Below are positions 48,366 to 59,616 of a stretch of 64,000 bases of DNA, in pieces. Made by a program: the position numbers and the translations under genes. The stretch lies in assembly GCA_022578965.1 (NCBI GenBank), contig MU400506.1, positions 186,001-250,000 of the forward strand, read 5' to 3'. The stretch comes from Xylaria sp. FL1777. Taxonomy: Eukaryota; Ascomycota; Sordariomycetes; Xylariales; Xylariaceae. The notes under the pieces were generated by a model, which was not told the origin of the DNA, searched no databases, and was given only the letters and a program-made list of their open reading frames with translations. Numbering within the stretch: position 1 is the first letter of the stretch; each line of letters starts with the position of its first letter.

Positions 48366-50413
48366 TTACCTGATAGTGGGCATACCACTCGTGAATTTCT
48401 TCGAGGGGAAGGCCGCGGATCTGATGCCGGGCTTGGGGGCGAGTCTTAGGGGTGTGAGGATGGGGATGCGGCGGGTGCGAGGCTTCTCGCGCTCGAGCTT
48501 GCGCGCGTCGGGGAGGATGTCGATGATGGGCTCGTAGGCAGCGGCGGCGTGTCGGCCGAGGGAGATGTCGGAAGAGATGGAGCGCAGGGTCGAGGTTGCG
48601 GACAGCGGGCTGCTCTCCCTCTCTGTGGCGTCGACGAAGGTGGAGCGCAGGAAGTCGAGGAACGAGTCGACGTCTTGCCTCGTGGTCATCGCTCCAACGC
48701 TTGCGCGGACGATACTATAATGGGGGTGACCGGACTTTAGAAAAGACCACTTTCCATGGATTACATATAGAAATGAGGGGAAAAGCTGAGTCAAGCTTAA
48801 CTAACTTACCCTGTGGGGAGCCCGTGAAGCACAGAGATACCGTTCGAGCCACAGTGATGGCCGGCTGAGAGTGCGCGCTCCGTCATCCACGGCTCATAGC
48901 CCAAGAGGGAAAAGATGCCGCCAGGATTGCAGACGCCTACGCTGATGTAAGCTATTGTACACAACGCCACCACACGCTAACAAGGGTTGGGTTTTGTACC
49001 TCCAGACCTGATATAGAAACCGGCGCTGTTTGCTATACGTTCCACATCCGTGTACGAGATGTAGGCCCCACTGGAGAGCATCATGTTGAAGGCGATGGCC
49101 GAGCCTTGCTTGCTCGGGTTACTGAAGTCTTTGTTCTCAGAATAGATATGGCACGCAGGTCGCCCGTTGGAATGCCGTAGTCCAATCATGCCGCGATATA
49201 ACTGGTCGATCAGGTAAGACGTGTGTGCGGAGATGGTCCTCATAGATCTGTATAGACGCAGATGCACATCGATTGCCTCGCCGAGGGCAAGAATGCTGTG
49301 GAACGGCAGCGTTCCATCTTCGAGGCCCTCGTGGAGCTTATACGTGGGGCTTTGAAGACCTTTTGACCGATGCCATGGGGTCTCACCGAAGGCGGCGACC
49401 ATGGACACTGTACCCCCACCGAAGTATTTGCGGAGGGCTAGTATATGACCTGACTCCTTTCGGACGACTAACGCTCCTACATCGGGAAAGCCGAATATCT
49501 TATACAAGGAGAAGCAGGTGAAGTCGGGGGCTTGGTCAGGATCATGGAAGATATTCTCCATTGGGTATGTCATGGCAAGTGCGGCGGCATCTAGGAGTGT
49601 GTATGTGCTCTGTAAAGACTCGGAGTGTCGCGCTCGATATGACCACGACAGAGGTAACCTCCTCCCAGTCATATTAGATTGACCGGGATACGCAAACAAA
49701 CCGAGACCGTTTGGGTTGGGACGATTGATATATGCAGTCTCCGGGTACTCAAGCCATTCTTCGACTTCTTGATCGTTCTCAAAGCAATGAGATTGTCCAT
49801 ATGTGAGCTCTCTCACACCAACGATGCTGGTGTGAGCATCCTTGTGATAACCATACCAAAACTTGCGATCGTGCGTTTTCTCCCCAAGGTCTCTGAAGCA
49901 GTCAGCTACGAGCTTTACTGCGGCTGTGGCGTTTGCCACAAATATGAGATCGAAATCTTCTGGGCTTGCTCCGAGGAAGTTGAGCATCTTCTCTCGGACT
50001 TGGTCGACCATATCGCCGGAAAGTCTCGCAGGAGAATTCTCCGAATGTGGGTTGCCATATAAGTTTGTGATCATCTTTGATGCAAACCCCTCCACAAGGG
50101 ATCTTGCATATATCGTTGCACCGCCATGATCGAGATATACACCTAGCTCGGGTTAGATGATGGGTTATAATGGGTTTATAGGTAATTATATTTTACCATC
50201 GCTCATATGAGGATACTCCTTCTATTTACGATGTGGTCAGCACATGTTTGGAGGTCTTACATATAGGATAAAAGTCGAGGTGTGTAATGTAATGACGACA
50301 TGCAATTCCTTTATTGCAATATCATAAGGGATACGTAAGGAGAAACAAGAAACACCAACCTGTCGTAGAGCCTCTACATCAGAATTGTACTCTTTTGATG
50401 CTGCGCTTGTCAT
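48366..50413 (-). CDS. Molybdenum cofactor sulfurase-like PLP enzyme (aminotransferase class V), no MOSC domain
   Basis: Resembles the N-terminal, NifS-like half of Mo-cofactor sulfurases (hxB/MOCOS), which take sulfur from cysteine to form the sulfurated cofactor of xanthine dehydrogenase and aldehyde oxidase. Five exons: 50413-50360, 50221-50197 (25 nt), 50142-49000, 48936-48810 and 48714-48366, totalling 1698 nt (565 residues). The order is EYPHMSDG, then VYLDHGGATIYARSL (start of the fold), NLYGNPHSENSPA, ANATAAVKLVAD, the PLP-lysine site FSLYKIFGFPDVGALVV (Lys241), and RSGGVCNPGGIFSLLGY with the conserved Cys, closing with VRASVGAMTTRQDVDSFLDF. The remaining 100 residues are low-complexity and contain no MOSC domain, whereas full-length sulfurases run beyond 800 residues. 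So it is a stand-alone desulfurase-type paralogue or a separate subfamily; substrate is not certain. Confidence 0.88.
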
Positions 50414-53400
50414 TTTCGCGGCTTTGGAAGAGGGAGAGGAGAAGGAGTAGATGGCAACACAAGGCTATTAATTGTCTGTTATAATGAGGGTAGTGAACTT
50501 TATGTAGGCTGATTGCAGTTCCGTGATTCAGACGAAAACAAAGACAAGGGGTAAACAGAAGCATGCGACTCGATCAATGTCTTGTTTTCTGCCGAGCTTC
50601 AGGACCACATGGAATGGTCTTTAGCGCAGGTACACTTTTTTAAGTCTAGCCTGGTGATGGGTACTATGATCACAAAGACAATTGTGTAAAGGACAGTGGA
50701 CCAACCGAGACTATTTAATAGAATCAATAAAAGCTACCAAGGAAACTGGGCGGCGAGTCCCTCGACTATGGTACAGTAAGTAGATAGTAGATAATCTTCG
50801 GACTTACCTATGAACCCCTTGACCATTTTGTGATGATCCGATGCGATGCACAAGGATATCAATAGATGGCACTTTGTGCTAGTGGATTATCATGCACGGT
50901 TGACTGTCACAACCGGTCTACGATATCAAGGATGTGTAATAAATTCTATTCAGACCAACCAACATATAACGTCAGCATCCTATTCGTTGAAGGATGACGC
51001 GAAAATATGGCTTGAGGCACAGGTACAAGCGGAAGATGATCGCAACTAACGTCCACATAGTCTAGACACTAGCTCCATTAGCTCCCGGCATTCCTTCAGG
51101 TGTGAAGCTGACAGTGCCGCGAACAAGGCGGAGCATCGTCATCCCACCCTACCTCGAGCCGAGTCTCTGAAGTTCCGAAGGTTATTGGACGAGCGAGAGG
51201 CTTCACCTCCATTAGCGACCACCTTGTCTTCAGGGTCTCTTCCGAGTGGGTGTACCTTTAACCGCTCGACATGAGTTGACCGAGGCTAGGTGTCTATCCA
51301 GATTCTGACGCTGTCGGAAAATATTGAGTAAGGATCGAGATGGGCTAGTCTCACGGATGTAGCTGAGCATATGGATGCTAGCCAGCAACCTTTATTTCCG
51401 AAAGTGAAATTTCCAAGAAGAATTAATTTCTTCTTCTCCAGGATGGCAGTCAGAGTTTTTGGGCAAAACTATGCTTATTATCCCACTTTAGCTGATGCGG
51501 AGCTAAGAACCGTTGAACTATGAAGGCGTGCCACTGAGGCCACCGACAACTCCATCAAGCCTAGCAAGGCAGTTATTCAAATCGAGAGGTGTCATTGGAT
51601 TACGCCCACCACGCCAAGTGGCAGACACCCTCTCGTTGGTGGGTTGAGGTGACTATAGGAAGGGTTGCGTACCAACCTGGCGCATGAAATCCAGACAAGT
51701 TCCCTACCAAAACAGTTAGGAACTTCCAACGTGATACGACTTGGCCCAGAGGCGCATTTGAGAGCCTCCAAGTAACTAATGTAACTCCGTATGACGATAG
51801 GGCCCGCTTACGTTCAGGACTAGCGATTGGCTCGCATGTGTCACGAGCCTGGACATCACCTTAAGTGGTTCGCCCCAAGGTTGGTTGCACAGTCTCGCTG
51901 CATCTCTTGAACGCAGATACAACCTTGATGTCGGCAGTAGACAGAACCAAGCCTGATTAAGATGCCGTTTTCCGTTTTAAGGAATGATCATAGGGGACTG
52001 CTTCTCTATCGGGCTGAACAACCAGGCTCTCATGCCTGGTATATAGCACGAGGGACTCGACACCTGACGGGCTCCTCGTGATTGGTGTGATGTGCTGAGG
52101 TAATTGGTGTTTATCGTTAGCCTTTTCGACTTACCGCCAGGATATAGGCAGGTGATACTTCATATTTTTTGAGACAAAGACATGAAAAACCCACGTGTAT
52201 CACCCGAAGGAGAGCGCTTGTGAAGAAGAGGCTTGTGTATCCGAATCGTGGTAAGGCGCAAGCACGATGACTGCCGCGTGGAGGAGTAATGGTGATGAGC
52301 AGGTGTCAAAAGTCGTGGCACGGACTGCGCAGCAGCATCCCAAGGCAATGGTAGCCGTATAGGAGGCGTCCTATTGCTGCTCTAACCCCAGATCCTCACA
52401 AGGTTGGTGCAGAAATATTGCTAGCATCTCACTAAGGTCGCAGAAATCCAAGTTGGGAGGCCCCAACGCATATCCTCTACGGCTCGTCATTGGACGGAGA
52501 GGAGCCCTCACAGGCCCCCATTCATCGTGCCGTTAGACAGCTGTATAATGCAGGACCCCTGGCCATAATAGATCCTGCTGGGTCCATTGGGACCTGGTCC
52601 TTCATTGGTAGAACTTGTAATATACCCTGATAAGCTGATCCTCATCACCACATCTATCCTGTCTGTCAAACTCTGACTCGTATGAACTGCGATAGGTAGA
52701 CGCCGCTCGTTCCATTGAATGCAGGTCCCCGCATTGCACGAATGCATTGGACATTGCACTGACGTGGACTAATCTCGTTGAAGTTGGGAGGCCAAATATG
52801 AGCTCGTCCCTAGCCGATTCAGGTGAGCCGAGACGCATGCGGCGACATGAGAGGATCTCGGAAGTTAGTTCTCGCATTTGCTATGCATGGTGTGTTACAT
52901 CAAGCTCAAGCTCGACCTTGGCTTCGATGAGGTTGTAACGTGCGCTAGACAGGGCTAGGCACGGCATATAGGTACCTACATGCCATCTGCCATATGAAGC
53001 TAATTTAGCTATTAGATAGAGCGTGCCATCCGTGAATCCAATATCTCGACGGTAGGGTCGACTGATGTCGATCTGCCGAATGGCGAAATGGCGCCTTGGT
53101 AGGGTGAAGGGTCAGAAGTAATAATATGGCGCCAATCACACTGGAATCCGCTCCTATTGCCACCCGGGGGCCCTTGGCTGGGTTTCTGGCTGGGTGATGC
53201 CAATCGATAGACGGTATCTAGTCGAGTGACGAACCATGCCCATTACGGCCTTGTCGAGCCCTGGCCTTGTGGGGGAGTGACGCAAAAGGTCAAATGTTGC
53301 AAGAATCGTTCGATAGTACTCAGCAAAAGAAACGCTGCTTACGATAGAGCACAGCGAGATCGCTGCATCATGTCTTATCTCTCGACCCTCGTTGACCTGC

Positions 53401-53875
53401 CTGGACTAAGCTCATAAGCTCATCATCTGGACCGTTCGGGAAAGTGGATGCCCGGTGCTAGACCGTAAGCATTGCACCTGTTCCAGGTTGGGGTTGTGCG
53501 AGCTCTGCCTACTTTTTCTGCATGTGGCATCTGCATGTGGTGTAGGTACCGATACAGAAGTGCTTACCTATGCGCACATCTACGCAGTATACCGGTACCC
53601 TAGATACTACGCCAGATGGAGAGGTGGGATTGCCGGGGGGTTGCTGGCGGAGGCACCCTGGCCTGGCCTGCCCTGTGCTTGTGTGCCTCATTGTCGGCTC
53701 ACGACGGTCGAGTGGCACGTGAAGGCGACGCTTCACGCGGTCTGGCGGTGGAGCAGGTCGAGCACGTCGCCGATTGAAGGACGTCTGGTCGGTATGCCTG
53801 CTGGAGCAATGCTACATCCGCATACGTGGAGCAGAGGCAGCAACTGGGAAAAGCGTGATGATCGTGCCAGTCTGT
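50414..53875. other. Intergenic region, 3.5 kb
   Basis: Starts with the promoter of the PLP-enzyme gene. No gene is recognised. A 67-codon stretch without a Met at about 51053-51271 plus (contains HSFRCEADSAANKAEHRHP) and a broken stretch near 51490-51650 look coding-like but are cut by stops. A 13-nt word AAGTTGGGAGGCC recurs near 52450 and 52780. Frames of 80-154 codons in 52500-53900 have opposing frames and no motif. Confidence 0.4.
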
Positions 53876-54460
53876 CCACCATGTCCGTCCAGCACGTCCA
53901 CCATGACCAGCATATCTAGCGGCGGCATATCCAGCATCTCCAGCACATCCAGCACACTAAGCATGCTCGAACCCCTGCAGGTCGAAAACGGTGTATCGTT
54001 GCGGCAATTGATCGACGTCGTAAGATGGAGAGGGGCTTGGCTCTTGGAGAGGATGATATGATTATTGGCAATAACGCAGGTGAAATTACCAGCAATTGGT
54101 GGTGCCTTGTGGTGGGTGCCTTGTGTGGTGAGTGCGTCGTGGTGATGAGATCACCCGGCAGTTTGCTGGGTTTTGCGGTTTGCAAGCATTGTCTGACTGT
54201 CTGTCTGGCTGGGTGGCCTGCTGCTGCTGCTGCTGCTGCTACTGCGTCTGCTGCGTCTGCTGTAATGCCCGCAGTGGGCCTGGCCGCTTAGGCACCCGTG
54301 CGTGCACCTTATCGGGGTTCAACAAGGTAGCTGCATGTGATGATAGCATGGGCAGCAGTTACCTACCTACGTGCGTGCAGTACTGAGGTGCAGCAGGTGC
54401 AGCAGGTGCAGCAGGTGCAGTAGGTAGGTGCAGTAGGTGCAGTACAGGCTGCGTGGGTGC
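53876..54460. repeat. Patch of simple-sequence repeats
   Basis: Contains an imperfect CCAGCA/TCCAGCAC array at about 53890-53960, a CTG run at about 54218-54262 (CTGCTGCTG... then TGCGTCTGC) and a 9-bp GTGCAGCAG minisatellite at about 54385-54446 with about six units, some changed to GTGCAGTAG. All share the CAG/CTG core. The frames over them read as Leu-Leu-His or Ser-Thr repeats and are not accepted as genes. Confidence 0.8.
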
Positions 54461-55268
54461 TGCACTGGGCTGGTTCTTTCTGCATGGGGGATTTTCGCAG
54501 TGGCCGTGGAGCGTAGGGGTGGAAAATCGCTTTCCGTGCTGCCGATGACGGGATACAAGCCCTCGCCCTCGCCCCGTCCCGCCCGGGACCAGGCATGCCA
54601 TGACTCGTTTATCAGATTTCCGCCTCGAGGTTCATCCAGCGTGTGGCAAACCAGGGCAACCGACAGACTACCTCCCTAGTCTGGGTCACAACCGACTTCA
54701 CATCCCTACCGCCCAGGTATATGGCAGGTTTGTCCCAATGTGAATGTCATAGTCATATAATACTTCTTATGTACGCATATGTATATGCACGTGCGTGTAG
54801 GTATGTGTCTGTGTATCTGTATCTGTATCTGTACATGCCTGGTATATTTGATGTTAACCTATATATATTAAAATATAGGTTGCGTCGAGATGGATGCATG
54901 TCGAGTTATCTTGTTCTTCACGTGAGACCTCAAAAGTGCGGGTTTATGTAATAATTTTATAGTCCCGCCAAGTTTTCCTCTATGTGCAAGCAAACACCAA
55001 GTGTCCCTTTCTATTACATGCGGCCTCCTTTTACATCACTATGCTACAGCGTCATGCGGGCTGGCTCCGCCGACGTTACCGTATTTTTCTGCCAACCGCA
55101 TGGGAATCGTTAGCAGACCACCGTGGTCCTGCAGGCGGAATTTTTTTCCGCCTAGACCCAACCACTTAAGCGCCGGAAATTCCCAACGTGCCAAATGTGG
55201 ACTCGCCATTTCCCGCTATGCGTCCTGCTAAGATGAATGCCGTAAAGTCTCCATGTGCGCGTGCTTCA
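54461..55268. other. Spacer downstream of the superoxide dismutase gene
   Basis: No gene recognised. A hairpin-forming stretch GGCGGAATTTTTTTCCGCC sits at about 55134-55153, and a TATCTG-type run near 54808-54835. The right end is the 3' region of the minus-strand gene. Confidence 0.5.
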
Positions 55269-56267
55269 TCAAAAGGTGAGCAAGATGGCTACCATGGGAA
55301 GGAGGGCCAAGCTCATGACAGAGATTGCGCCAGCGCCCCCGGTAAAGGGAGTAATGTTATTATTTGTTGGGGTCGGCATTGAGCCATCCTGGCATGACCC
55401 ATCCGTGGTAGCAGTAGTGTCGTTAACCGAACAGCGCAAGACGGTGAAGTTCGCACACGTGATGCGCGTCTTATTAGCGAAGTGGACGACAATGCTGCGG
55501 TTGAGAAAGTAAGAGCCTGGCCCTTCCCTCATGGCGGTGAAGTCGTCGTGGAACTTGGCCTTGTAGGGATCCGACGTAATTTTGCCGTACTTACCACTGA
55601 TGTCTCCAACTTGACACGTTGCCGGGCTACTAGAGTTGCAAGCCGGATCCTCGCCGCGGATGAAGGGGTCGAGACTATGAGATCCAGGGGTCAGCAACTA
55701 CTGCTTTGGGTAAGGATATGACTCCTCTCATTAGATATTTCGGCAACATGCAAGTACGCCAGGACAAAAGCATGCGCAAAAGTGGAAATAGATAACTCAA
55801 GAATGCGTACTGGGCTAGGGTGTTGGTACAGTTGCCTGAAGCATCAACTGGGTTGACATGGACGTGGTAGGCTGCGGACATGTTAGCGGACTCATGGTTT
55901 TACGCCGGGAACAATGCAGTCCACCTACTGAATGGGCCGCCCTCCTTGGGTAGATTGGAAAAGGTGACCTCGAAGTCGACACCGACGCCCTTGGCTCCAG
56001 TGCTAGCCTTCACGGAGCCTTTGACGTTGCCGTGGAGAGACCCGGAGGTGAAAAAGGGCTGTCTTGGGAACACAGCGACGGCCTGTTTACCAACGGGGTT
56101 ATTGGTGACGACGACTGCATCACCCAGTTGCTATAAACCAGAATAAGCAAAGAGAAGTATTTTAGTATGCTCGCGATTCTGCAAGGGCTACCTACACCTG
56201 TCGTACTGTTCTGTGCAAGGACGCCGGCGCCCACGACGGAAAAGGAGATAATGTTTGACAGACGCAT
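55269..56267 (-). CDS. GPI-anchored Cu-only superoxide dismutase
   Basis: Cell-surface enzyme converting superoxide to peroxide, of the fungal/oomycete Cu-only SOD class. Four exons: 56267-56198, 56114-55929, 55871-55811 and 55674-55269, totalling 723 nt (240 residues). The signal peptide is MRLSNIISFSVVGAGVLAQN. Splicing restores the copper ligands: YHVHVNPV (two His), the His of LAHLDPF, and the His of SIVVHFANKTRITC; cysteines of GNC and RITC would form the structural disulfide. The loop that binds zinc and steers substrate in Cu/Zn enzymes is absent, which defines the Cu-only class. Several N-glycosylation sequons (NST, NKT, NFT, NDT) occur. The C-terminus is Thr/Asn-rich and then hydrophobic (SVMSLALLPMVAILLTF), a GPI-anchor signal. 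It likely protects the wall from oxidative attack or shapes extracellular signalling. The second acceptor (GATGCAG) was chosen because a nearby alternative acceptor breaks the frame. Confidence 0.92.
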
Positions 56268-58575
56268 TATGTACAGGTCTATTGGAACTGACTCTATGTC
56301 GTGATCGTAGGTGTAGATCCACGTATCGAGGGTTTTGCTAATTTCTCAGGTAACTAGACAGGTATTCAGACAAGTTGGCAATAGGTCGGTAGGATGACGT
56401 TCGAGCTGTGTTATGACAGTAATGCGACAAACAAATTAGGTCGACGGTGAAATGAGGGTCGCAAGGGCGAGAGTGAGATGTATATATGCCGGTTGAGAAA
56501 GTCGGAGGCCGGGCCGTTTGTGTGCTCCCTGATATAAGGCAGGCACAGCCATGGCTCTACAAACAAACACACTTGCTGCCTACATGCTTTCTTTGGTGTA
56601 GGTTAACGAAACACAATGTTAGGGAGGAAAGAGGCACAAAGAAGCTGGAGCCAGGCTAGCGCCAAGGTTGTCATTGGTGTTGATTTCACCCACGCGGGTG
56701 TAACACAGCTCATATAGGTCCTTACATTATACATATGAGGGGTTCTACCTGACCTACCCATTGGTGACACAACCGTCCCGGCGAGACAGAGTGCTCTACC
56801 TAGTATTGGACATGAGGAATTCGATATTCTGTAGTGGCTGTGTTGCAACGGGCGCTTTAGAGCCTCCCCTGAGGGAAGACATGGCGTAGCTGAACACACT
56901 GGCTGGCAATGGATGTCTTTCTCCCCCGTCGTACAACGTTCGCAGCCTACGGAAACCCGCATCATCGCGAGGATAAAGGGCCGTACCGACGTAACTTGAG
57001 AAAGCAGCCAGTCAATCAATTTAGATTAGCACAACAGCTGCCGAGCAGTAAGTTGAATACAGGCTGTATGACTAGCAATGGTGATGGACAATGATACGCC
57101 TCTTTTACCCGCAAATGACGCAAGTAGTGCCCTTCAAACGCCATCAAGGCGAACTGCACGGCAAAGTTTCTTTGAGACCTGTCAGAAAGGAAATACGAAC
57201 ATGGAGTACCTGCGTGGCACCGCCTTCGGGAGAGACATTGTCGGAGCCGTTGCCAACCCACAACTGCTTGTGGCAAGGGTTACAGGTCGGATTAGTGGCT
57301 TGTGGAAGGGAGCACAGCATGAACAGTCAGAGGGCGCCAGAATGCAGGTCCGTATGGTGTTGTCTCGCCGAGTTGGAGCATGAAAGACACTTGAACGTAG
57401 CTTTTGCCGCCTCCGGCTTCCCCAGATCTCACATCTCTGCTTTGGTGTGCTACCCCAACGTTGGTGTTCCCGCCGGCAACTAGAACCCATGGCTGGACTA
57501 TGATTACATTTTTATGATAGGTTTCCAACAACTTCTCCCTTGATGCGAAGGGAGCGCGGAATAGCGGATTACCCACGGCCATTCTTGACCGGGGGGATAG
57601 TTAGAGTCCTACATCGCCATCGAGAGGACCCGGAAGTTCGGTATCCCTTGTCTTATACATACCATGGACAAATAAATATCATTTAGTTTGGTTTGTATAT
57701 ATATCCCTTACTGGAACCTTTCGTTTGGGCCTTATTCTACCGGGTTTCGAGGAGTTAATATTGGTTGAATATAAGGCTAGGATATTGAAGTGCCGGCAGA
57801 TGCTTAATTGATGACAGTCCAGCGTGCGTATCAGCAAGTCGATTGTTTGGGACCATTGATACGTCACCTATACCTAGAAAACGAACCGCTCCAACGATCT
57901 CTCTGGTTGCGCATTGGTGCGAGATGAATCGGAATTCGTCGCCTCACAGTGTTCACGAATCGTATGTAATCCGTCCGCCTTGTAATGCTATACGATATCG
58001 GCTGGACTTACAGCGGTAGAATCTTACGAAGAGCATAGCAGATAACCCTGTCTTGAACGTCGGAGCTTCCACACTTACCGGTTGGTTTAGCTATAGGCTT
58101 TGTGATATACCCGCTGCAATGACATGCACATTGCTCAGTATGACGTATCGTATCTTGTATAATATTGAATTCAAGAATGTGTATTATCCATACGAGAGGC
58201 CGCTTCCGTAGAATGTCGGACATTGGTGTTCAAGCGGTTATCGCCACCTGCTACCGAAAGGACAACATGATAATCCCGGATGATATCCAGCCCGGCAACC
58301 TGTTGACTACGCATTAAAACCCATACGGGTCCGGAGTTCCGGTCCTAATCACTAATAAAATGTCCTTGTAGTCGACGGAGAAGTCGTTCAGGGGAACCTC
58401 CGCATAGGTCTAACCTGTTGAGAATCGGCTGACTCATTCGTTGATGGAACCTTCGGATATATTACCGATATGCTACTGTCCACTATGATATGCCAAGACG
58501 CCGGGTTTCGATGGCCCATAAGCATAGTCCCCATCTACTTGTACGTTGTTTCGAACCGAATCGCATGTTCGCTAA
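56268..58575. other. Intergenic region, 2.3 kb
   Basis: Left end: promoter of the SOD gene. The stretch 56600-57600 has frames of 85-138 codons on both strands. A minus frame near 57582-57292 and a second minus-frame stretch directly after it (around 57330-57160) have vaguely similar endings (GGGKSYVQVSFMLQLGET and GGATQVLHVRISFLTG). No family is recognised and no splice model works, so no gene is called. From 57640 to 58575 the DNA is AT-richer and empty. Confidence 0.4.
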
Positions 58576-59095
58576 TCAGAGGGCGATAGCGCCGCGTCGA
58601 TTCTCACGCATATGCAAGACGCCCTGCAGGCCGCAGCACACTAGGAAGGCCTGTAAAGAAAGTGCAAACGTCAGCCGTCGGGCCTTTCGCGAACATAACC
58701 ACGTATAGGGGAACAGAACCATCCTCCTCCGTAATGTATCGACAGGTAGCAACGCGACAGAGAGGCATCGATGACCTAGAAACGTACCGCATATACAATA
58801 ACAGCAGTAAATATCGTGCTCGAGACTTCATAAGTGTTATCGGGGTCGTCGATGCCGCCTACAAACTCGTGATGTCTCGTACGATATAGACTACCGATGA
58901 CGGAGAGAATAATGATGGCAAAGAAGGAGATGACGACGCTAAGCAATAATAAATATGATCAGTTCAAAGTTCTAACATCTAATAACAGAATACTTCTTCT
59001 TTGGTGGATTTGATGGGCTTGTTCCGATGGCGATGGGGAACGAGAGAGAGGACATACCAAGACCATGCTTGCATCGCCCCAACAATAGGCTTCAT
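58576..59095 (-). CDS. V-ATPase Vo subunit f (YPR170W-B / RNase K family)
   Basis: Small membrane subunit of the vacuolar proton pump Vo sector; the yeast counterpart is YPR170W-B and the animal one is RNASEK. Three exons: 59095-59058, 58938-58788 and 58650-58576, summing to 264 nt (87 residues; the yeast protein is about 85). The chain begins MKPIVGAMQAWSWC, goes into the first helix VVISFFAIIILSVIGSLYR, then the conserved HHEFVGGIDDPDNTYEVSST loop (yeast has a closely matching NHESFVG..NDPEDGPAVA), a second helix TIFTAVIVYAAFLVCCGLQG and a short basic tail MRENRRGAIAL. No exon exceeds 51 codons, so simple frame searches miss it. Donors are GTATGT and GTACGT, acceptors TTAG and ACAG. The introns are 119 and 137 nt. 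Sits between a gene-poor spacer and the rhodopsin-fold gene. Confidence 0.88.
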
Positions 59096-59616
59096 GGCGG
59101 CGGTGGATTGGCGGCTAGCAGATGCTAGCTACCCTTCAATTTTGACAATTCAACGGACACAGCGGTGAAGATGGAACGCGATGCTAGTTGCGTTGGGTTG
59201 CGTCGATTCACGTCGTCTCTAGATGGTTTGGCTCGACTTTGTATGTATAATGAGGTTTCTAAGTATGTACCTGCTGTAGAACTGCGGTAGACGAGCCACG
59301 AGCTCTGGTCCAAGTTAGGTACCCAGCTATGGTAGGTAGATTAGGTAGATTAGATCCCCAGAATTTGGTTGGATTGCCCAAGTTGATAGGCCAGAGGGTC
59401 GCATATCTCCACAAATTTTGCCTGAAGGAGAACGCAGGCTATCCCTCCCTTTGTACTTGCCAACGCGTTCTTACTGTACACACATTATGACGACCTCGGG
59501 TGCTCGATAAGTAAATCTCAAGCTAGTCGCGCCAGTTAACTTTACCCTATATCATTCCCATTATTTTCGGGTGATATTTATTCATTAATACTACATATAT
59601 ATATATAGACCAAGTA
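59096..59616. other. Spacer between V-ATPase f and rhodopsin-fold genes
   Basis: Promoter side of the minus-strand V-ATPase gene and 3' region of the next gene. GGTAGGTAGATTAGGTAGATTAG-like words lie near 59330-59352; a TA run is near 59593-59605. No gene. Confidence 0.5.

Noticed and set aside
55133..55155. Hairpin followed by T-run resembling a rho-independent terminator
   Set aside because: The DNA is eukaryotic nuclear; the T-run is the loop of the palindrome, not a tail, and no bacterial gene is present.
57160..57582. Possible gene in two minus frames with similar endings (GGGKSYVQVSF / GGATQVLHVRISF)
   Set aside because: No start, signal peptide or splice model connects them, and plus-strand frames are equally long; the similarity may be chance.
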